Positions 1 to 12,359 of a stretch of DNA of 46,008 bases are shown in pieces. Each line of letters begins with the position of its first letter. Position 1 is the first letter of the stretch. A program made the translations under genes and the position numbers. Below the pieces are notes generated by a model. The model saw nothing but the letters and a program-made list of their open reading frames with translations. It ran no database searches and was not told the DNA's origin. Source of the DNA: Schizophyllum amplum (taxonomy: Eukaryota; Basidiomycota; Agaricomycetes; Agaricales; Schizophyllaceae). Where the stretch lies: the NCBI GenBank assembly GCA_007026445.1, contig VDMD01000163.1, forward strand, positions 1 to 46,008. The letters are read 5' to 3'.

Positions 1-278
1 CAGTTTGTCATCATCCACCACATGGTGGGAGCTTACAGATCTTGAGGAGAGGAGGAAAGAAAGTGCGGCAGCTTTGATCTCGTATACACATGGTCTCTTA
101 TATATACATGTTGGCCTAAGACAAAAATAGATACTACCATGTGACACCCACAGTTCTGATTCTGATGGTTCCTTGATATAGATGGACAGAACATTGGGCA
201 CATTGACAACATTTGATCAAATCATGATCTGAAACATGTTTCACTTGCGCTGAGATACAATCAACAGAGTGGAGGCTT

Positions 279-796
279 CTACATATTGTCATAATAGTAG
301 TGGTTCTCACACTCCTTCTCCTGGCAGCTAGCACATGGACAGTATGAGATAAGACACAGACCATCTATAGGCTCCTTTGTAAATAACCAGTAGACATTGT
401 CCTGTGGTTGCATTGGAGGAAAGTTGGCAAAGGAGAAAGGGCATAGATTGACCCAGCAAGCCTTATTGTCCTTGTCATGCCAGAGCATAGAAGCATAAAT
501 GTATGTGCTACAAACGCTAGTCAGCATCAAGACAATACAAAACTTGGAGCAAAAGACTTGCGTAGCAATTTGGTGCCCAGTCTGCCGAATGGCCTCTGCC
601 TTGATAAAATCCAATGTAGACCTTGCAAAATCCCATGATGGACTGGAAAATGGGACTTTGACCACAACATGTTGCTCCAAAGCTCCTAGAACCACATGAT
701 AGTATGCATCTGGGCTTGTGTACTCTGTATGCCATTATTAGAACACTTGCAGGATAAACAGTTTCAGGCTAAGAACTGCTCACCAATAACAGACAT
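279..796 (-). CDS. S1, small CxCxxC-family protein (134 aa, 3 exons)
   Basis: Function unknown. Reassembled on the minus strand as exons 796-784, 724-562 and 507-279. The joined length of 405 nt is in frame from ATG to stop. Exon 1 is only 13 bp and encodes MSVI plus one base. The second intron (561-508) is a 54-bp GC-AG intron. The protein has a middle beta-rich stretch, then YIYASMLWHDKD just after the phase-2 intron, and ends with CLISYCPCASC. It is a clear paralogue of S2 (both have a 163-bp central exon) and a more distant one of S3 and S4. A TATA box and GGTCTGTGCACC box lie about 50-85 bp upstream of the start. The cysteine cluster suggests metal binding, which is inference. No known family was recognised. 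Confidence 0.72.
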
Positions 797-844
797 GACT
801 ATGGGGTGTTCAGGTGGATTAGGTGAGTACTGGATTATGCACCT

Positions 845-907
845 CTATGTATATATAGTCTGCAGATGGGTGCACAGACCACCTTGCATGCTGACATTAT
901 GACATCA
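845..907 (-). promoter_or_regulatory. S1 promoter: TATA + GGTCTGTGCACC + TGATGTCA
   Basis: Read on the minus strand, TGATGTCA (900-907) is followed by GGTCTGTGCACC (869-880) and then CTATATATACATAG (845-858). The spacing from the box to the TATA is the same as in the S2 promoter. A second TGACATCA lies near 950. The S1 start codon is at 796. The module recurs before S2, A, B and C. Confidence 0.7.
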
Positions 908-1045
908 CCATGAGATTATCAGACATATGAGGCACCACTCATTTGCTGACATGATGACATCACTACAGGGGTTATTAGATGTATCAGGCACGAAGGATTG
1001 GCACAACCTAATGACTAAGCAATGACTAATAATACATGTGCTGCT

Positions 1046-1507
1046 TTAGTAGTCTGTAAGTGCTTTTCTTTCAGAAAATAGACAATAAGCTACTGTGGAC
1101 TTTTCAGTGCACTCCAAGCACGGGCAGTAAAGATAAAGATTCTCTGTGATAGTTGTCTCTGTAAAGACCCAGAAAGTAGAAGTAGAAGGCTGAATGGGTG
1201 GTATGGGAGTGTCCATAAAGAAGCTCATATCCTGACAGTGCACTTCTCTGTTGTGGTCATGCCACAGTATAGTACCATAAGGACATTCTCTGTGTGGCAT
1301 GTTAGTGGTGTATCCGCATACAAGCAGCACAATCAACAGCTTACTCATCTGTCATATTCTGAATTTTGGCCAGGGCATACTCCTTGATATAGCGCAGCGT
1401 AAAGGTTTCTAGGTCCCAGGATGGATGAGAAAAAGGAATCTTGACTGTCACCAGCCGTATTTTTGGACCAATGACAACCTGGTAAAAAATATCAGGCGCA
1501 ACATTGG
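1046..1507 (-). CDS. S2, small CxCxxC-family protein (first exon unresolved)
   Basis: Function unknown. Two exons are certain: 1507-1345 (163 bp) and 1289-1046 (244 bp), joined by a 55-bp GT-AG intron with a CTAAC branch site. The join is phase 2, exactly as in S1. The reading frame gives FYQVVIGPKIRLVTVKIPFS, then ILWHDHN after the intron, and a YCPCLEC cysteine cluster. Exon 2 needs one base from an upstream exon. By analogy with S1 this should be a very short exon between 1508 and about 1780, possibly the MSVF start near 1655, but I could not fix its donor. The promoter module lies at 1801-1882. Confidence 0.65.
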
Positions 1508-1800
1508 CTGCAAGAGTACAACAGCAGTATTAGCAACATGGCCAAAGCAGAGTACTGTTGAATGACGGTTACTTTCAAAAGGCAGGGAAACTGGAGAGCA
1601 GTCAGTAAGAGCAATAAACTATATCTTTAATATGAACACAGACATGTAGCAGGGCCTGATTCAACCATGCTGGATGCTCTTCTTTTGGCTAAGTGAGTTG
1701 TTAGCACAAATGTTACCATCCTAGTAAAATGAGTGTTAACATACTATGAAGAGTGGCAGAAAAGCAAAGGCAGAGCTGCAGGTCTAGGGACCCAGAAGCT

Positions 1801-1882
1801 GCTTATATAGCCCTCCTAGAGGTGCACAGACCAGGCTGGATTATAAAGACCATGTGGATTGCATCATGTGATTATGACATCA
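1801..1882 (-). promoter_or_regulatory. S2 promoter: TATA + GGTCTGTGCACC + TGATGTCA
   Basis: On the minus strand the order is TGATGTCA (1875-1882), CACATGA nearby, CCTGGTCTGTGCACC (box 1821-1832), then CTATATAAGC (1801-1810). The box-TATA interval equals that of S1 to within a base. Between CRE-like site and box there is more sequence than in S1. Confidence 0.7.
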
Positions 1883-2117
1883 CTCAGGCACAGTACAGAA
1901 AATCACATGTTAGACAACTGCTTCGTTTAAGAAATCTAGAGTGCTTGCTTATCGTTGTAGGTGGTCTAATTTGCCTCTTCACTATATTGTAAAGGGCTGC
2001 AGGCCAGGCCAATTATTCTTTTTGCTTGGCAGGACAATGCATCCACAAACCAGATATACATCAGCTGTCAGCCTTAGATCACCATTACAACTCCTCTAAT
2101 TCATGTAAACTGGAACT

Positions 2118-2145
2118 AATTCCGCTGGAATTTGGCCGCGGAATT
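2118..2145. repeat. Palindrome 1 of the AATTCCGC hairpin family
   Basis: Perfect 8-bp arms AATTCCGC / GCGGAATT around a 12-nt loop. The right flank is CGTTTTTG, which mirrors the left flank of palindrome 6. It lies between the S1/S2 pair and LONG gene A. This is one of six related palindromes in the window. Confidence 0.75.
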
Positions 2146-2644
2146 CGTTTTTGACTGGCCTATGCATAGCATGCGCCAGGGCATACAAATCGCAAAGGAT
2201 CCAGTGTTTTATTGAAAAGTGATAAAAATTAACCTCCTGTCAGCTCAAACTGTTGTAGTACTCAGTATAGAAGTGAACACCTACAGGCAGCAATACCAGC
2301 AGTTTTGCAGTTCAGTTGCAATTATAATGATTGGACACTTTCTTTTATAAAAGTTCCCTCTTGGAAACCATTCAAGCACTGTACCTCAAATGTGTGTGTA
2401 GCTTGCAGAGGGTTAATACATATGGTAGGGACCTGACACTGACTGGAGAAGGTGCAGGCGAACGATTGCTAGACAGGTGTCTAAGTATTTCAGGCTAAAC
2501 TTAGCACCAAGGCAAGCTACAAGCCTCCTCAATATACGTGAGGAGCATGTCAGATACCTATTACACAAAGGCATTCCTTTCAACAAACTTGGGTGATCAT
2601 TGAGAATCCTCAAGTACCAAAAAAGCGCTTTGAGTTGTACATGC

Positions 2645-3125
2645 ACTACTCAAGCAATGTTACAGAATTTTTCAAAAAGCTTGTCAGGGTCAGGTTGGGA
2701 CACGGAAAGTTGAAAACAACAATGTTGATTTGAGGGACTTTGATGTAAGAAAGTGTGTCTTTGAGGCCGGCAGTGCGGAGCCTCTTACCTTCCAAGAGGC
2801 CCCCGCTCGCCAACACATTCATTTCAGCCTAAGATCAGCCCTTTCAGGTTCTTGTATGTCTCGAGGATTGCACCATTTTACATGACTTGTTATTTCAAGT
2901 CTATCTCCTCAAGGCGGAACAACAGCATTGCATGACAACAGCAGGGGCCGCTGGCAGTAGAATGTCAAGGCGGTGGTTGTTGAGGAGAACATAGTGCTCA
3001 GTACTACTGGCCTGGGCGATGTGCTTTTCTCACATCAAAGTCCCTCAAATTGACATTCCTGTTTTTCACTTTCTGTGTTCCGACCTGACAAGCTTTTTGC
3101 AAAATTCTATAATACCTATAGAGTG
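2645..3125. repeat. Inverted pair of a ~100-bp gene fragment
   Basis: The plus strand at about 2655-2755 and the minus strand at about 3120-3025 are roughly 80% alike and face opposite ways across about 270 bp. Both copies keep the same reading frame (NVDLRDFDVRK and NVNLRDFDVRK). Most differences in that stretch are at third positions, so the arms look like pieces of a once-coding exon. Source gene not recognised. The rest of 2166-3540 holds no convincing gene; a G tract near 3430 lies in this stretch. Confidence 0.55.
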
Positions 3126-3546
3126 TTAGCTTAAGGAGTTTGCTAATGTTTGTTGTCAGTTCAGTCATACTCTGGTATGTAGCCAACTGTATTGGGTGTT
3201 GATGCCAAATATTTCAATACTAGCTGGCCTCAACATGTGCCAGGATACATAGTGCAGCCATATGTTAGATTGTAAGGGCTCTGTGAATAAGTTGATATCT
3301 GGCATAGCACTAGAGCACACAGCTGCATTAAAATAGGCTCCTCATGTATGTTCAGCTTAGTGTTGTTTATCAAGTAAATGGTCACTCAGGATTGTGTTTG
3401 CTCATACCTTTTATTGAACTAGGGGAGGGTGGGGGGGGGGGGAGGGAAATTTGTTTTTCCCTTGTCTTTGACTCAGATCAACAGAAACCTCTCTATAACC
3501 CTTCTCCAACATCCTACTAAAAGCTGAGACAAGCATTGCCTACAGA

Positions 3547-6500
3547 TCATTTATTTTCCATATCCTTTGCCCTGCCTTTGCCCTTTATGTCCTTTGTGCT
3601 ATGCTGCTTGTGAACTTCCAACATATCCTGGTTTTGCTGCTTGGTGTACAAAGCATCCTGGCTAGGAGGAAGAGGCTGAGTGTCTGCAAAGTCACATCAT
3701 AATGTTGTCCAGAATGCACAGTAAAAGAAAGAAAAAAGACCTACAGTGGGTGTTTGCAAGTATGACACTGGGGCAATAAATGGCATACTGCTTCTGGATC
3801 TCCTCCTCTGATAGGTCATCCATAGTGATATGGATGTGATCTCTAACACCTGGGCCCACAGTGTTCTTTAGAATAAGAGTTAGAGGTTGCCACAAAAGAA
3901 AGAATGTAAAAGGAAAAACTGGTTACCTGGAAAATGTTGTCCATTTGAAGGCACATCTGCATGACAACCTGGTTGGGATCTGCAGAGTTTGCCAGATAGG
4001 GGTGCTTTTTGATAAAAGCCTTTGCAGACTGTATCAGATCTATCCCAGCCATCTCCAACTGTGCCTTGAAGCTGTTGATTTTTGCCTTCAGCCTGGTGTC
4101 CTGCTCCTCTAGCCTCTTTTTAAGATGATTAGCAGAAACGCTGGCAACGTGCTGGGCTGCAAAGTCTGGCAGCTGGCCAGACTGCTGCAGAAGCTCCAGA
4201 GACTGAAGATCCTGGTGCAGATACCACAGAGGTTGTCCATCAGGAAGCAGGCCCATCTCCTTCATCCAGTGGTGTATGATGGCCTGCACTTTGCAAAGAT
4301 CAGGAAATCTGTTGCACATCTCCATGAACCAAGGCAGCATGACACAAAGGTGATGCAAGAGACACTTTGCAGTCGTTGCAACTCTGGCCTGCTTGTCCTC
4401 TATCACAGATGTGATAAAGCACTCCCAAGGGCCCATGGCTGCTAGAGTTGCCAGATAGAGTGCTCCAGCAGCAACATCCTGGTTGGCCTGTAAGGAATGC
4501 AGATGAACTTGGGTGAAGGAGGAGTGTGATGATGGTGGTTGGCAGGACTCCTGAATGCAGAGCTGGACTGTTTGCTGCACTTCAAAGGTGTAGTCATCAC
4601 ACCCATCAAGGGGCAGGACATCTTGTGTGACCTTGGTCTGCACCAGCCTAAGAGCCTCCTGGAGATGATGGACATCTGCATGGTCTTTGACCTGCGCCCA
4701 CCAAGAGTTAATCTTGGCCTTTGTGCAGAGCCCACTGCCTCCCCCTTCGCTCTGGGCTTGAAAGCAGGTTGTGCTGTAAGGCTGCAAGACACCTAAAAGC
4801 TAAAATCAGTTAGACAAAGATAACTTGTATAAGAAATAAGAGACAAACTGACCTTGAAGACAATGTGGCCTATGTCTGCCATGCTATGCTGTTCAGTATG
4901 CAGTAGTCTGGCTCTGCTGATATGGCTGAAGAGCTCCATAGAGACAGACTGCTTTGCTGTGCTGAAAATGTTGCTGCTCTTGATGTCCATGACCATGTTC
5001 TCCAGACTGCCAGGAACAAGGATGGTACTGATCTAATTGTAAATCATGCAGTGAGAAACCTCCAAGGCCAAGTGCAAGGAACAGGCTCACCAGTTCCATA
5101 ACAGGATTAAGCTGTATGCAGTGTTCCAGAACAGTCTGAATGACTGCTGGAGAGGGGAGTGGTCCAAAGAAGTATGGCATGAGGTAGTCTGGATCCACAG
5201 TATGTGCCTGTTGAGACCAGTAGTGCAGCATAGCCATCTTGTCCAGCATGAGCTGCATGTGTTCTCCATCCAGACCAGCAGCGTCTCCAAGTTGTTGCTG
5301 CACCTTATGGGAGAGGCTGACCCAGTAAAAGTCCAAGAGGGGGAGCCATGTAGCAGAGGTGTGGAGGCTGGCATAGGATGGGTTGCCTATAGGCAGCATA
5401 GCAATATCCTCTGGTGAGGTCTGCTTCCACACTTGGTCACTGAGCTTCAGGACCAAGGTCAACTCTTTGGAGCAGAATCTGGAATCCACCTCCTGCACTG
5501 CCTGGAGGAGGACCTTGTGGAATAGCTGGATGTTGGTATCAACAGCTGACAGGTCTCTGTAGGGCCAGCCACAGTCTTCCAGAGTGATGCTGGGGCTAAA
5601 GAGCCTAAAGACACTGTCTGCTTTGGCAGCATAAAAGCCAAAAATCTAGAGTACAAGGTTAGCACAATGCAAAAGAGAATAAATAAAGTGAACAATAAAA
5701 CTTACTCCATCAGTGCAGTTCCTGAGCTTTTCTACTCTGGATACAGGCAGAGGGTTGGTCTGGAAAGCCTCTTGCACATAGAATGACATGCATGTCTGCA
5801 CAAGAGTAGGTCTCTGGCTCATAACAATAGCCAAGTCGGAGCCAGAGACCTCATTGGCAGTCTCCATGATTCTGCCTAGCACATTGCCTGCACTGGCTTC
5901 ATTGAGGGCACGGCAGGTTCTGTAAAACACCCTATCCAGAGAGTCTTGAAGAGGAGGTATCTGGTTGTTCTTGCCTAGCACCATTCGAAAGTGCTCTGCA
6001 TAGGGTGATTTGGCCAAGTATTCTGATCAAACATATCAGTACTTAGTTCACACCAACAAGGTGTAAGAGAGAAAATAGATGCAACATACCTGCATCAAAG
6101 ATGTGGGCCATCCAGCACACCTTGTGGTTCAGCTTGACCAAGTCACCGCTTTCATAGCATTCGTCAACAAAAGAGGCCTCCATCTCCCTCTGAGTGTAGA
6201 TTCTCTGCCTGCCATTGACCACCTTGACAGTGACCCCATCTGGATACAGTTGCAATGCCTTGTGCTTGGGCAGAAACTCGAGCAGTTTTTTTTGTTGAGT
6301 GTAGCTGGTGCTGAGGCAGCCGTGCTTGATAGCCTTTGAAGGGGCGGTGAGGATGATGGCATGAGCCAAACTCTTGTTCCTCATGCTGGACCTAGTGAAT
6401 AAGTTGCTGAGGTTGGCCACCTGGTTGCAGTTCATAGGCCTGGTGTGATCAGACACCTCCAAAGTGACAGCTCCCTCTACCAGAGTGTCTGAATGAGTGG

Positions 6501-8406
6501 GAACATAGCAGACACCCATATAGAACTGTGGGATTTGGAAGGGATCCTTTTCTGCATCCTGTGTATATGACAACCAATCAGTTACTGTGTTTAATATAGA
6601 ATAATAAGGCTTGCATTATCAAAGTCCCTTTGCGTATAGCGTGCCAACGATTTGGGCTTTGGATGAGCACTGGTTCTCGGTGGCTGCATCATCAGTATAT
6701 GAATGAACAAAATGCAACCTCACTAAAAATGCATACATACTTTGGGAGGCAATGTTGGCTGATTAGATGCAGAAGTATGCTAGAGATCCAAAAGTCATTA
6801 GGACTCTGAACAGATATAATTAATGAAGCAGCTTGCCTGGGACTGCAATGTTGATGCTGCTACTGGCAACAATGAAGTGGTCGGTGTTTCTGTAGGGCCA
6901 GCCGCCTATGTAGACTTTAGTTTGGCCGCATTCCTTGATTGAAACATAACAAAAGAGGAAGCTAGCCCCCAGTGAGAGAGAAACACAACAACAACACATA
7001 CATCTGGAGCTCTTTTTCCAATATTGGTAGGCTTCCTATTCTGAACAATGACAACACCCTAAACCCAATAGCTGTCAGCATACCAGAAACTCCAACGCTG
7101 TGAGGTTTACTTACATCAAATACTTCTTTTGGCCTCTTGGGCTTTGGCTGGGCAGAGTTTTTATCAAGTCTTTGCTTTTTTTGTGTCTGTACTTGGGTTA
7201 GCATTGCAGACCATGAACCACATGTTAGGTAATAGGACCTGTGAATCTGTCTTGTTAATGACATCTCCCTCTTGAGCAGCAGAAGTAGAGACTGTTCTTT
7301 TTCTCTTGCCATGTATCTATACAGCAAGCACTATCAGCATCACAAACATTAGCAATAAAACAGTGACACATACAGTAGCATATGCATCAGCAGATGTAGT
7401 AGAAGCAGTCGCTGCAGCATTCTGCAGCACATGTGACTTGCTAGTTCCAGGTACTGAAGCTTTAATATTTTGAATCTGCAGAGAAGTCAGAAGGGTGTCA
7501 GAAACAGCGGCAATGTAGAGTTCTGGCCTCTGCCCCAGGCTGCTCAGTAGAGATAGTTGTCCTCTGCATTTTAAGAGCTTGCATCTTCTCTCTCTGTTGT
7601 TGTTGTTTTTTTTTTTGTTTTTTTTTAGAGAGGCAAATTAGTTGTGGTGCGCTAATGCGGCGGACAAGAAAATCACCCTAGCAACAAGTTTTCGCAGAGC
7701 CTTCTCCTTTCTCCTTGGGCTGAACTGTATCAAGGGCTTGTTCACTGGCTTAAATATTAATCAGTAATGTAGCAATGCTTATTGTTCACTCAAAACCTAC
7801 CTCAACTGAATCTTTCACCTGGCTAGTGTTGGCAATAGACTGTTGCTCAGTCACAAGTGGGGTCTTGAGCCACTGTGGATAATACATGTCAGAGAAAAAA
7901 ACTCACTCCAGCTCAAAGACAGTATTATAAAAGATACAAAAGAAAAAATAAACAGACTTTAGCTTGCTGCTCTTGCCCCCAAGCAAGAAGGTCCTTGGGA
8001 ACCGCTGTCCCGCTTATTCCCTAGGTGATGTGTTTAGCAACCTAAAAAGACAGTGCAGATACATAGCAAATACTTACTTGTTTGGCCCAGACTGTCTCCT
8101 ATACTCAAACTGTAAGAAGACAAGCCCTACTGTGGTACAAGCGCAATGCTCACAATGAAGGTGTTGGGCTGTTAGTTTTTTTTAAAAAAAATCAAAATTC
8201 AGTCTACAATTCAAAGGGAACACACACATTTTTCTTCGAGACTTTTGCCAATACTGGAATAACGGCTTTGCATTGCATGACATGCAACTGAATATCATCT
8301 GACTAGATAGCAAAGTCAGTCACAATATATCAGATGCGTGCAGAAAATAAATGCTTGCCATCTCACTGGTGGCCAAGTTTGCACCTAGGTTGTTGGAGGA
8401 AGACAT
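3547..8406 (-). CDS. LONG-A, large unrecognised protein with lysine-rich linker
   Basis: Function unknown. Core exons: 6558-6090, 6022-5706, 5645-5091, 5032-4853, 4799-3927, 3865-3769 and 3683-3547, 2628 nt in frame to the stop. Exon sizes 469, 317, 180 and 97 are identical in LONG-C. The amino-terminal part starts at ATG 8406 (MSSSNNLG) and continues through small exons: 8406-8359, 8302-8243, 8168-8154 (15 bp, PNTFI), 8098-8078, 8020-7958, 7872-7801, 7475-7374, 7316-7239, 7186-7115, 7040-7002, 6779-6741 and 6683-6615. One or more exons in 7800-7476 and one near 6933-6837 are unresolved. Linker segments are rich in Lys/Arg (GKRKR, PKPKRPK), suggesting nuclear localisation. The first intron and the intron at 6614-6559 are GC-AG. 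Shares a divergent promoter with LONG-B. No known domain recognised. Confidence 0.75.
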
Positions 8407-8500
8407 GGCTAGGAGTTCTTTACTGGCTTCAAACGCAATGTGTGGCCAAGAATTGAAACACGGGGGGTCAGGGAAAACAAAAAGGAGCATTTTGGGCCAG

Positions 8501-8656
8501 TATTTAAGGTCAGGCCAGTGTGCACAGACCAGCCTATCACATGACACAATGATGTCGTTGTCATGTGACAGGCTAGATGTCGTTGTCATGTGATAGGCTT
8601 GATGTCGTTGTCATGTGACAGGCTGGTCTGTGCACACTGGCTAGCCATATATATAT
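8501..8656. promoter_or_regulatory. Divergent promoter of LONG-A and LONG-B
   Basis: Two mirror-image GGTCTGTGCACAC boxes, minus strand 8530-8518 and plus strand 8625-8637, each face their own TATA-like element: TTAAATA on the minus strand near 8504, and CATATATATATG at 8646-8657 on the plus strand. Between them lie three head-to-tail 25-bp units at 8551, 8576 and 8601. Each unit contains GATGTCGTTGTCATGTGA. ATG of A is at 8406 and ATG of B at 8775. Confidence 0.75.
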
Positions 8657-8774
8657 GTGGCTAACTCATGTCATCCACATCTTGCATAAGACACCTGTTT
8701 GTCCCTGCTTTGAGTGTGAGTCCTGGGTTACTCTTGATGTCTTAAAAGACATTGACTAACTTTGTATTTAGAAG

Positions 8775-11684
8775 ATGGCCGAGGCAAGTCATTCTTTTGC
8801 TGAATCCTTCAAGCACAATAACCAAAAGATGTGAAACAGCTTTTGGACTATTCTCCTACAAGAGGAAAGGCACTGTCAGACTATAATGAGCAAGATTGGG
8901 AAAATGCAAGTTGTTGCTTTTTTTGCTTGTATCATATTGCTAACAAGTCATCCACTTCCTTATATATAGGATGCAAAGTGTGATCCCTTTGGTATACCAC
9001 AACTATACCTGGGAACAGCAGCACTGCCCATTCAGTCTGACCACATTCTACATGTGGTGGAGATGGTAGAGTCCCAAGTCTCCAGACCATTGAACAACAA
9101 CCAGGTCCAACACTTGGCTGCAATGGAGTGTGAACGTGGATTGGACAATGATGTCCTGCTCAATGCCATTGTGGTGGCTCTTCCAGCCTCTGCCCTTGAT
9201 GGCAGCAGCCTCTCGGTGGATATAGGCCACTCAGCTTCAGCACTGAGGCTGGTACATAATGTGCACGCATTATTCCCTGATGGTGTCAAGGGGGCCTATA
9301 TCGATGGCAGGCATAGAGTGGCTGCAAAAAGGGTGGTCTACGAAAAGGAAATTCTGGCCAATGAAGAGGGGAACTGGAATCTTCAGCTCCATCCTCACCT
9401 TTTCTGGCTTGCTCATATATTCAACTCTGGTCAGTTCTTGATAGATTGATATATTTTCTTTTATATGCTGATTTTCTTTTATCAGAATATCTTGTCCATT
9501 CACCTTTTCGACAACACTTTCTCATGCTCTTGGGAAACAAGAATGCTGTTCCACCGCATGTGGATGATCCAGACCTCCAGTGCTTCCGTGACTTCCACCA
9601 GTCGACTCTTTGCACTACAACAGAGTCTCAGAATATGGTCCTGGGAACTGCTGGAAATACCTGCAACAAAGATGAGGCACGTATACTGGGCCACATGTCC
9701 AGAATTGTGTCTGCTTTGAAGCTTCTGTACAAGGAGCAGGCCTATGAAAAGGCACCACTCTCTGTAAAACAGCTTGCAAGTATAGGAAGCACCTGTGACG
9801 CAGTATGTTCTTTAGCTGTCTATCTGTCTCTTTTACTCATTGATTGTGTTTTGTAGATCTTCTCCTTCATGATTTCAAGAGCTGTCCTAACTCTGCAACT
9901 GTTCTCTCCTGCTATTACTGGCACAACTCTTGGCACCAATCACCCTATCCCTCTTGGCAACATCCCAAACCTCTCGTCTACAATGCAGGCCTGTGGCAAC
10001 CTCCATCTAAAGCACGTCTCCAGAGTGGTCACCTTTGTCCTGGGTGTGGCAGACCAAGTCTATCAGGACACACTTGGAGGCTTGACTGGCATTCCATTGG
10101 GAAATCCCTATGGGCCTTGGTATGCCACAAGGTCCTTCTGGATAGGACCTTTGAAGGTCTACTACGCTACGGTTCTGCAAAGGCTACAGGAGGACCTTCA
10201 GCACTCTGCCAAGGACCTGGACTTGGACCAGGAGCAGATTGATCTGCTTCTGTGCAAAGTCAGGTTTTTGCAGTACTGGGCCCTCAATGGTCACACTGTA
10301 GAGAGCCATCTCCTGCAAAGCCTGTTCTATGGTCCATTACCTTCTCCAGCTGTGATAGCAGCTGTGTTGGACCAGTGCTGTTCAATCATAACTGTGACCA
10401 AGTTGGTATGTCTGCACATCCATTGCTATCCTCAATTGTTGTGCCTAGCTCATATAGCTGGTATACAGGCTGGCATAATTCTTATTCCTGGAGGAATGGA
10501 GAGAATAGCCATGACCTCTGCCCCAGACTGGTCGGGTGGCCTGCAGTCTGTCACAAATTGCATTAGGTGGACCAAGCATAGAAGCTGCAAGCAGAACCTG
10601 GCACCATTTTCAATGAACTGCTTAGGGGAGAATATGCTACAGGCAAGCTGATCATCTTGTGGCTATTTACATGAGCTGATCACTCTGCATCAGCTTTTTG
10701 CCATCCTTCTGTCCTATCGTGACAAGATGCCTGCCACATTGGAGGAGGAGATGTCAAACATTCTCAGCATTTCGGCTATTCAAAAGTGGTGGGACAACAA
10801 CAAACTTCGGACAGATGCTGCACAGCTTCACCAAGTCCTTGCCCACCTGCTTGACACTTGTTTGAAAAAACAAGTGATGAGAGCAGACCTCAACGTCAGA
10901 GCACTGTCAACCTGGACACTCTGTGTGGATCCAAAACACTGCCTGGAGCAAACAACCTCAGATCTGCTGGTCCATCATATGCATCCAGAACAGCTCCCTC
11001 CTCATCTGCAGGCTTCCAAGGGTGTGCTCCATCTAGCCAGTCTTCTCCTTACCAGCCCATGGCCCTCCTTGTTGGAAGGCAACACAGCACAGTCTGCCTG
11101 CAACATCCTCCATAATATGGCCATTACCCTGCCTTGGCTGGCCAGCAAAGCATCTCTGGATCCTAGCCTGGCAGAGATGCAGGGTGCCATCAACAAGTGG
11201 TACAACAACATGCTCAGCAAGGATCCAGAGATGCCTCTCTACTACATGCATCCTTGCCTCAGGGAACTGGAAATGATGCAAGGGCTTGCACTCCCGGATT
11301 ACATTGCAGACATTCCCTGTTCCTGCCCTCCTACTCCTATTGGAGTGCAGGAGCATGCACTCAGGGTGATGGAGGATGAGGAGAAGATGGCTAGCCATCG
11401 CAGAGGGCAAGACTTTCAACATCAGGCAGATAGCCTGAGGAAGCGTCTGTTTCAGCAAAGGCAGGACTGCTTGGAGGGCACAACAATGCAAGAGCTGGTT
11501 CACAACCAGCAACTCCTTTATAAGGTGGGTATCAATTTGTTGAGCATGTTCATAGCACTAGGCTGATGGAGTATACATATTCCAGAGCACTATTGATGCC
11601 ATATGGAAGGACCTGGAGATGAGGAAGGGGGATCTTACCATTGCTGAAATGGTGTACTATGAGAATTTGGATTTGCCTGAATAG
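8775..11684 (+). CDS. LONG-B, linkerless paralogue (834 aa, 8 exons)
   Basis: Function unknown. Exons 8775-8783, 8840-8905, 8970-9429, 9486-9802, 9857-10405, 10469-10642, 10694-11524 and 11586-11684 total 2505 nt, exactly 835 codons including stop. It matches LONG-A and LONG-C exon by exon: DAKCDPFGIPQLYLG, then EYLVHSPFRQHF, FYGPLPSPAVIAAVLDQC, AGIILIPGG and AIQKWWDNN. Only 25 residues precede the core, so the Lys-rich micro-exon linker of A and C is absent. The carboxyl-terminal tail is also missing. Three of seven introns (8784-8839, 8906-8969, 10643-10693) are GC-AG. The transcript runs away from LONG-A and converges on S3. The exact start (MAE, 9-bp exon) follows from in-frame splicing with a GCAAGT donor. 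Confidence 0.78.
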
Positions 11685-11919
11685 GTGAGGAGACAAATGC
11701 TCCTGATTTGTTTGGAGGCAGACTAATGTAATCTTGATAGACAAGGGCCTTTATGCATAGCATTGGATGAGATGAGTGTAGAGGTACTAGGCTACGAATG
11801 TTAGGGAATGGTTAAACAAGAGAAAAACATACAAGCAGGCCTCTGTGCACAAAAGAAAAATAAGCAAATAGGAAGACACAAACAGGAGCTTGAGAGTCCA
11901 AAAAGGATATGTAGATTAA

Positions 11920-12359
11920 TTAGCTAGAGTCAGGATAACCAAGAGTAAGGATTGAGTCAGAGCACTCCTCACAAACACAGTAGTCACAGAGGCTATAGTC
12001 ATGAGAAGACAAGTCAATCTCAGAATCAGTAAAAATATAATAAAAGTCATCTGGAGGCTGAAAAGGGCACAAAGCATCATATCTATCAAAGGACACATCC
12101 TTTATGATAGGTATGGCATGTTTATCATGTCCCTGGATCCTGTAGATATATGTTGTAGATCTGTACCATCAGGCCCAAAGAATCACAAGAATAGTAGCCA
12201 TATGCACTCACACTTTGGCTAAGATCTGCAATGATTCCAGTGTAGGAGGCTGACTTCTCCTAGTCACTGGTCCAAATTTGACTGACAGAGTAACAACAGT
12301 TCTCTTGCCAACAGTGGCATTGATAATTTGATATGTGACAGCAGTGATGCCCGTCATAT
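11920..12359 (-). CDS. S3, small CxCxxC-family protein (5' end unresolved)
   Basis: Function unknown. Two exons are clear: 12359-12212 and 12139-11920, joined by a 72-bp GT-AG intron in phase 2, the same phase as in S1, S2 and S4. The frame gives TYQIINATVGKRTVVTLSVK, then VIQGHDKHAIPIIKD after the intron, and ends with CDYCVCEEC before the stop. A 58-bp exon at about 12477-12420 probably precedes it, because it is open and supplies the needed single base. The initiation codon was not fixed. A TATA box sits at 12651-12660. S3 converges on LONG-B, whose stop is 236 bp away. Confidence 0.62.

Noticed and set aside
4125..5417. Plus-strand frames of 85-106 codons at 3.8-5.4 kb and 15.1-16.6 kb
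   Set aside because: Antisense shadows of LONG-A and LONG-C core exons.
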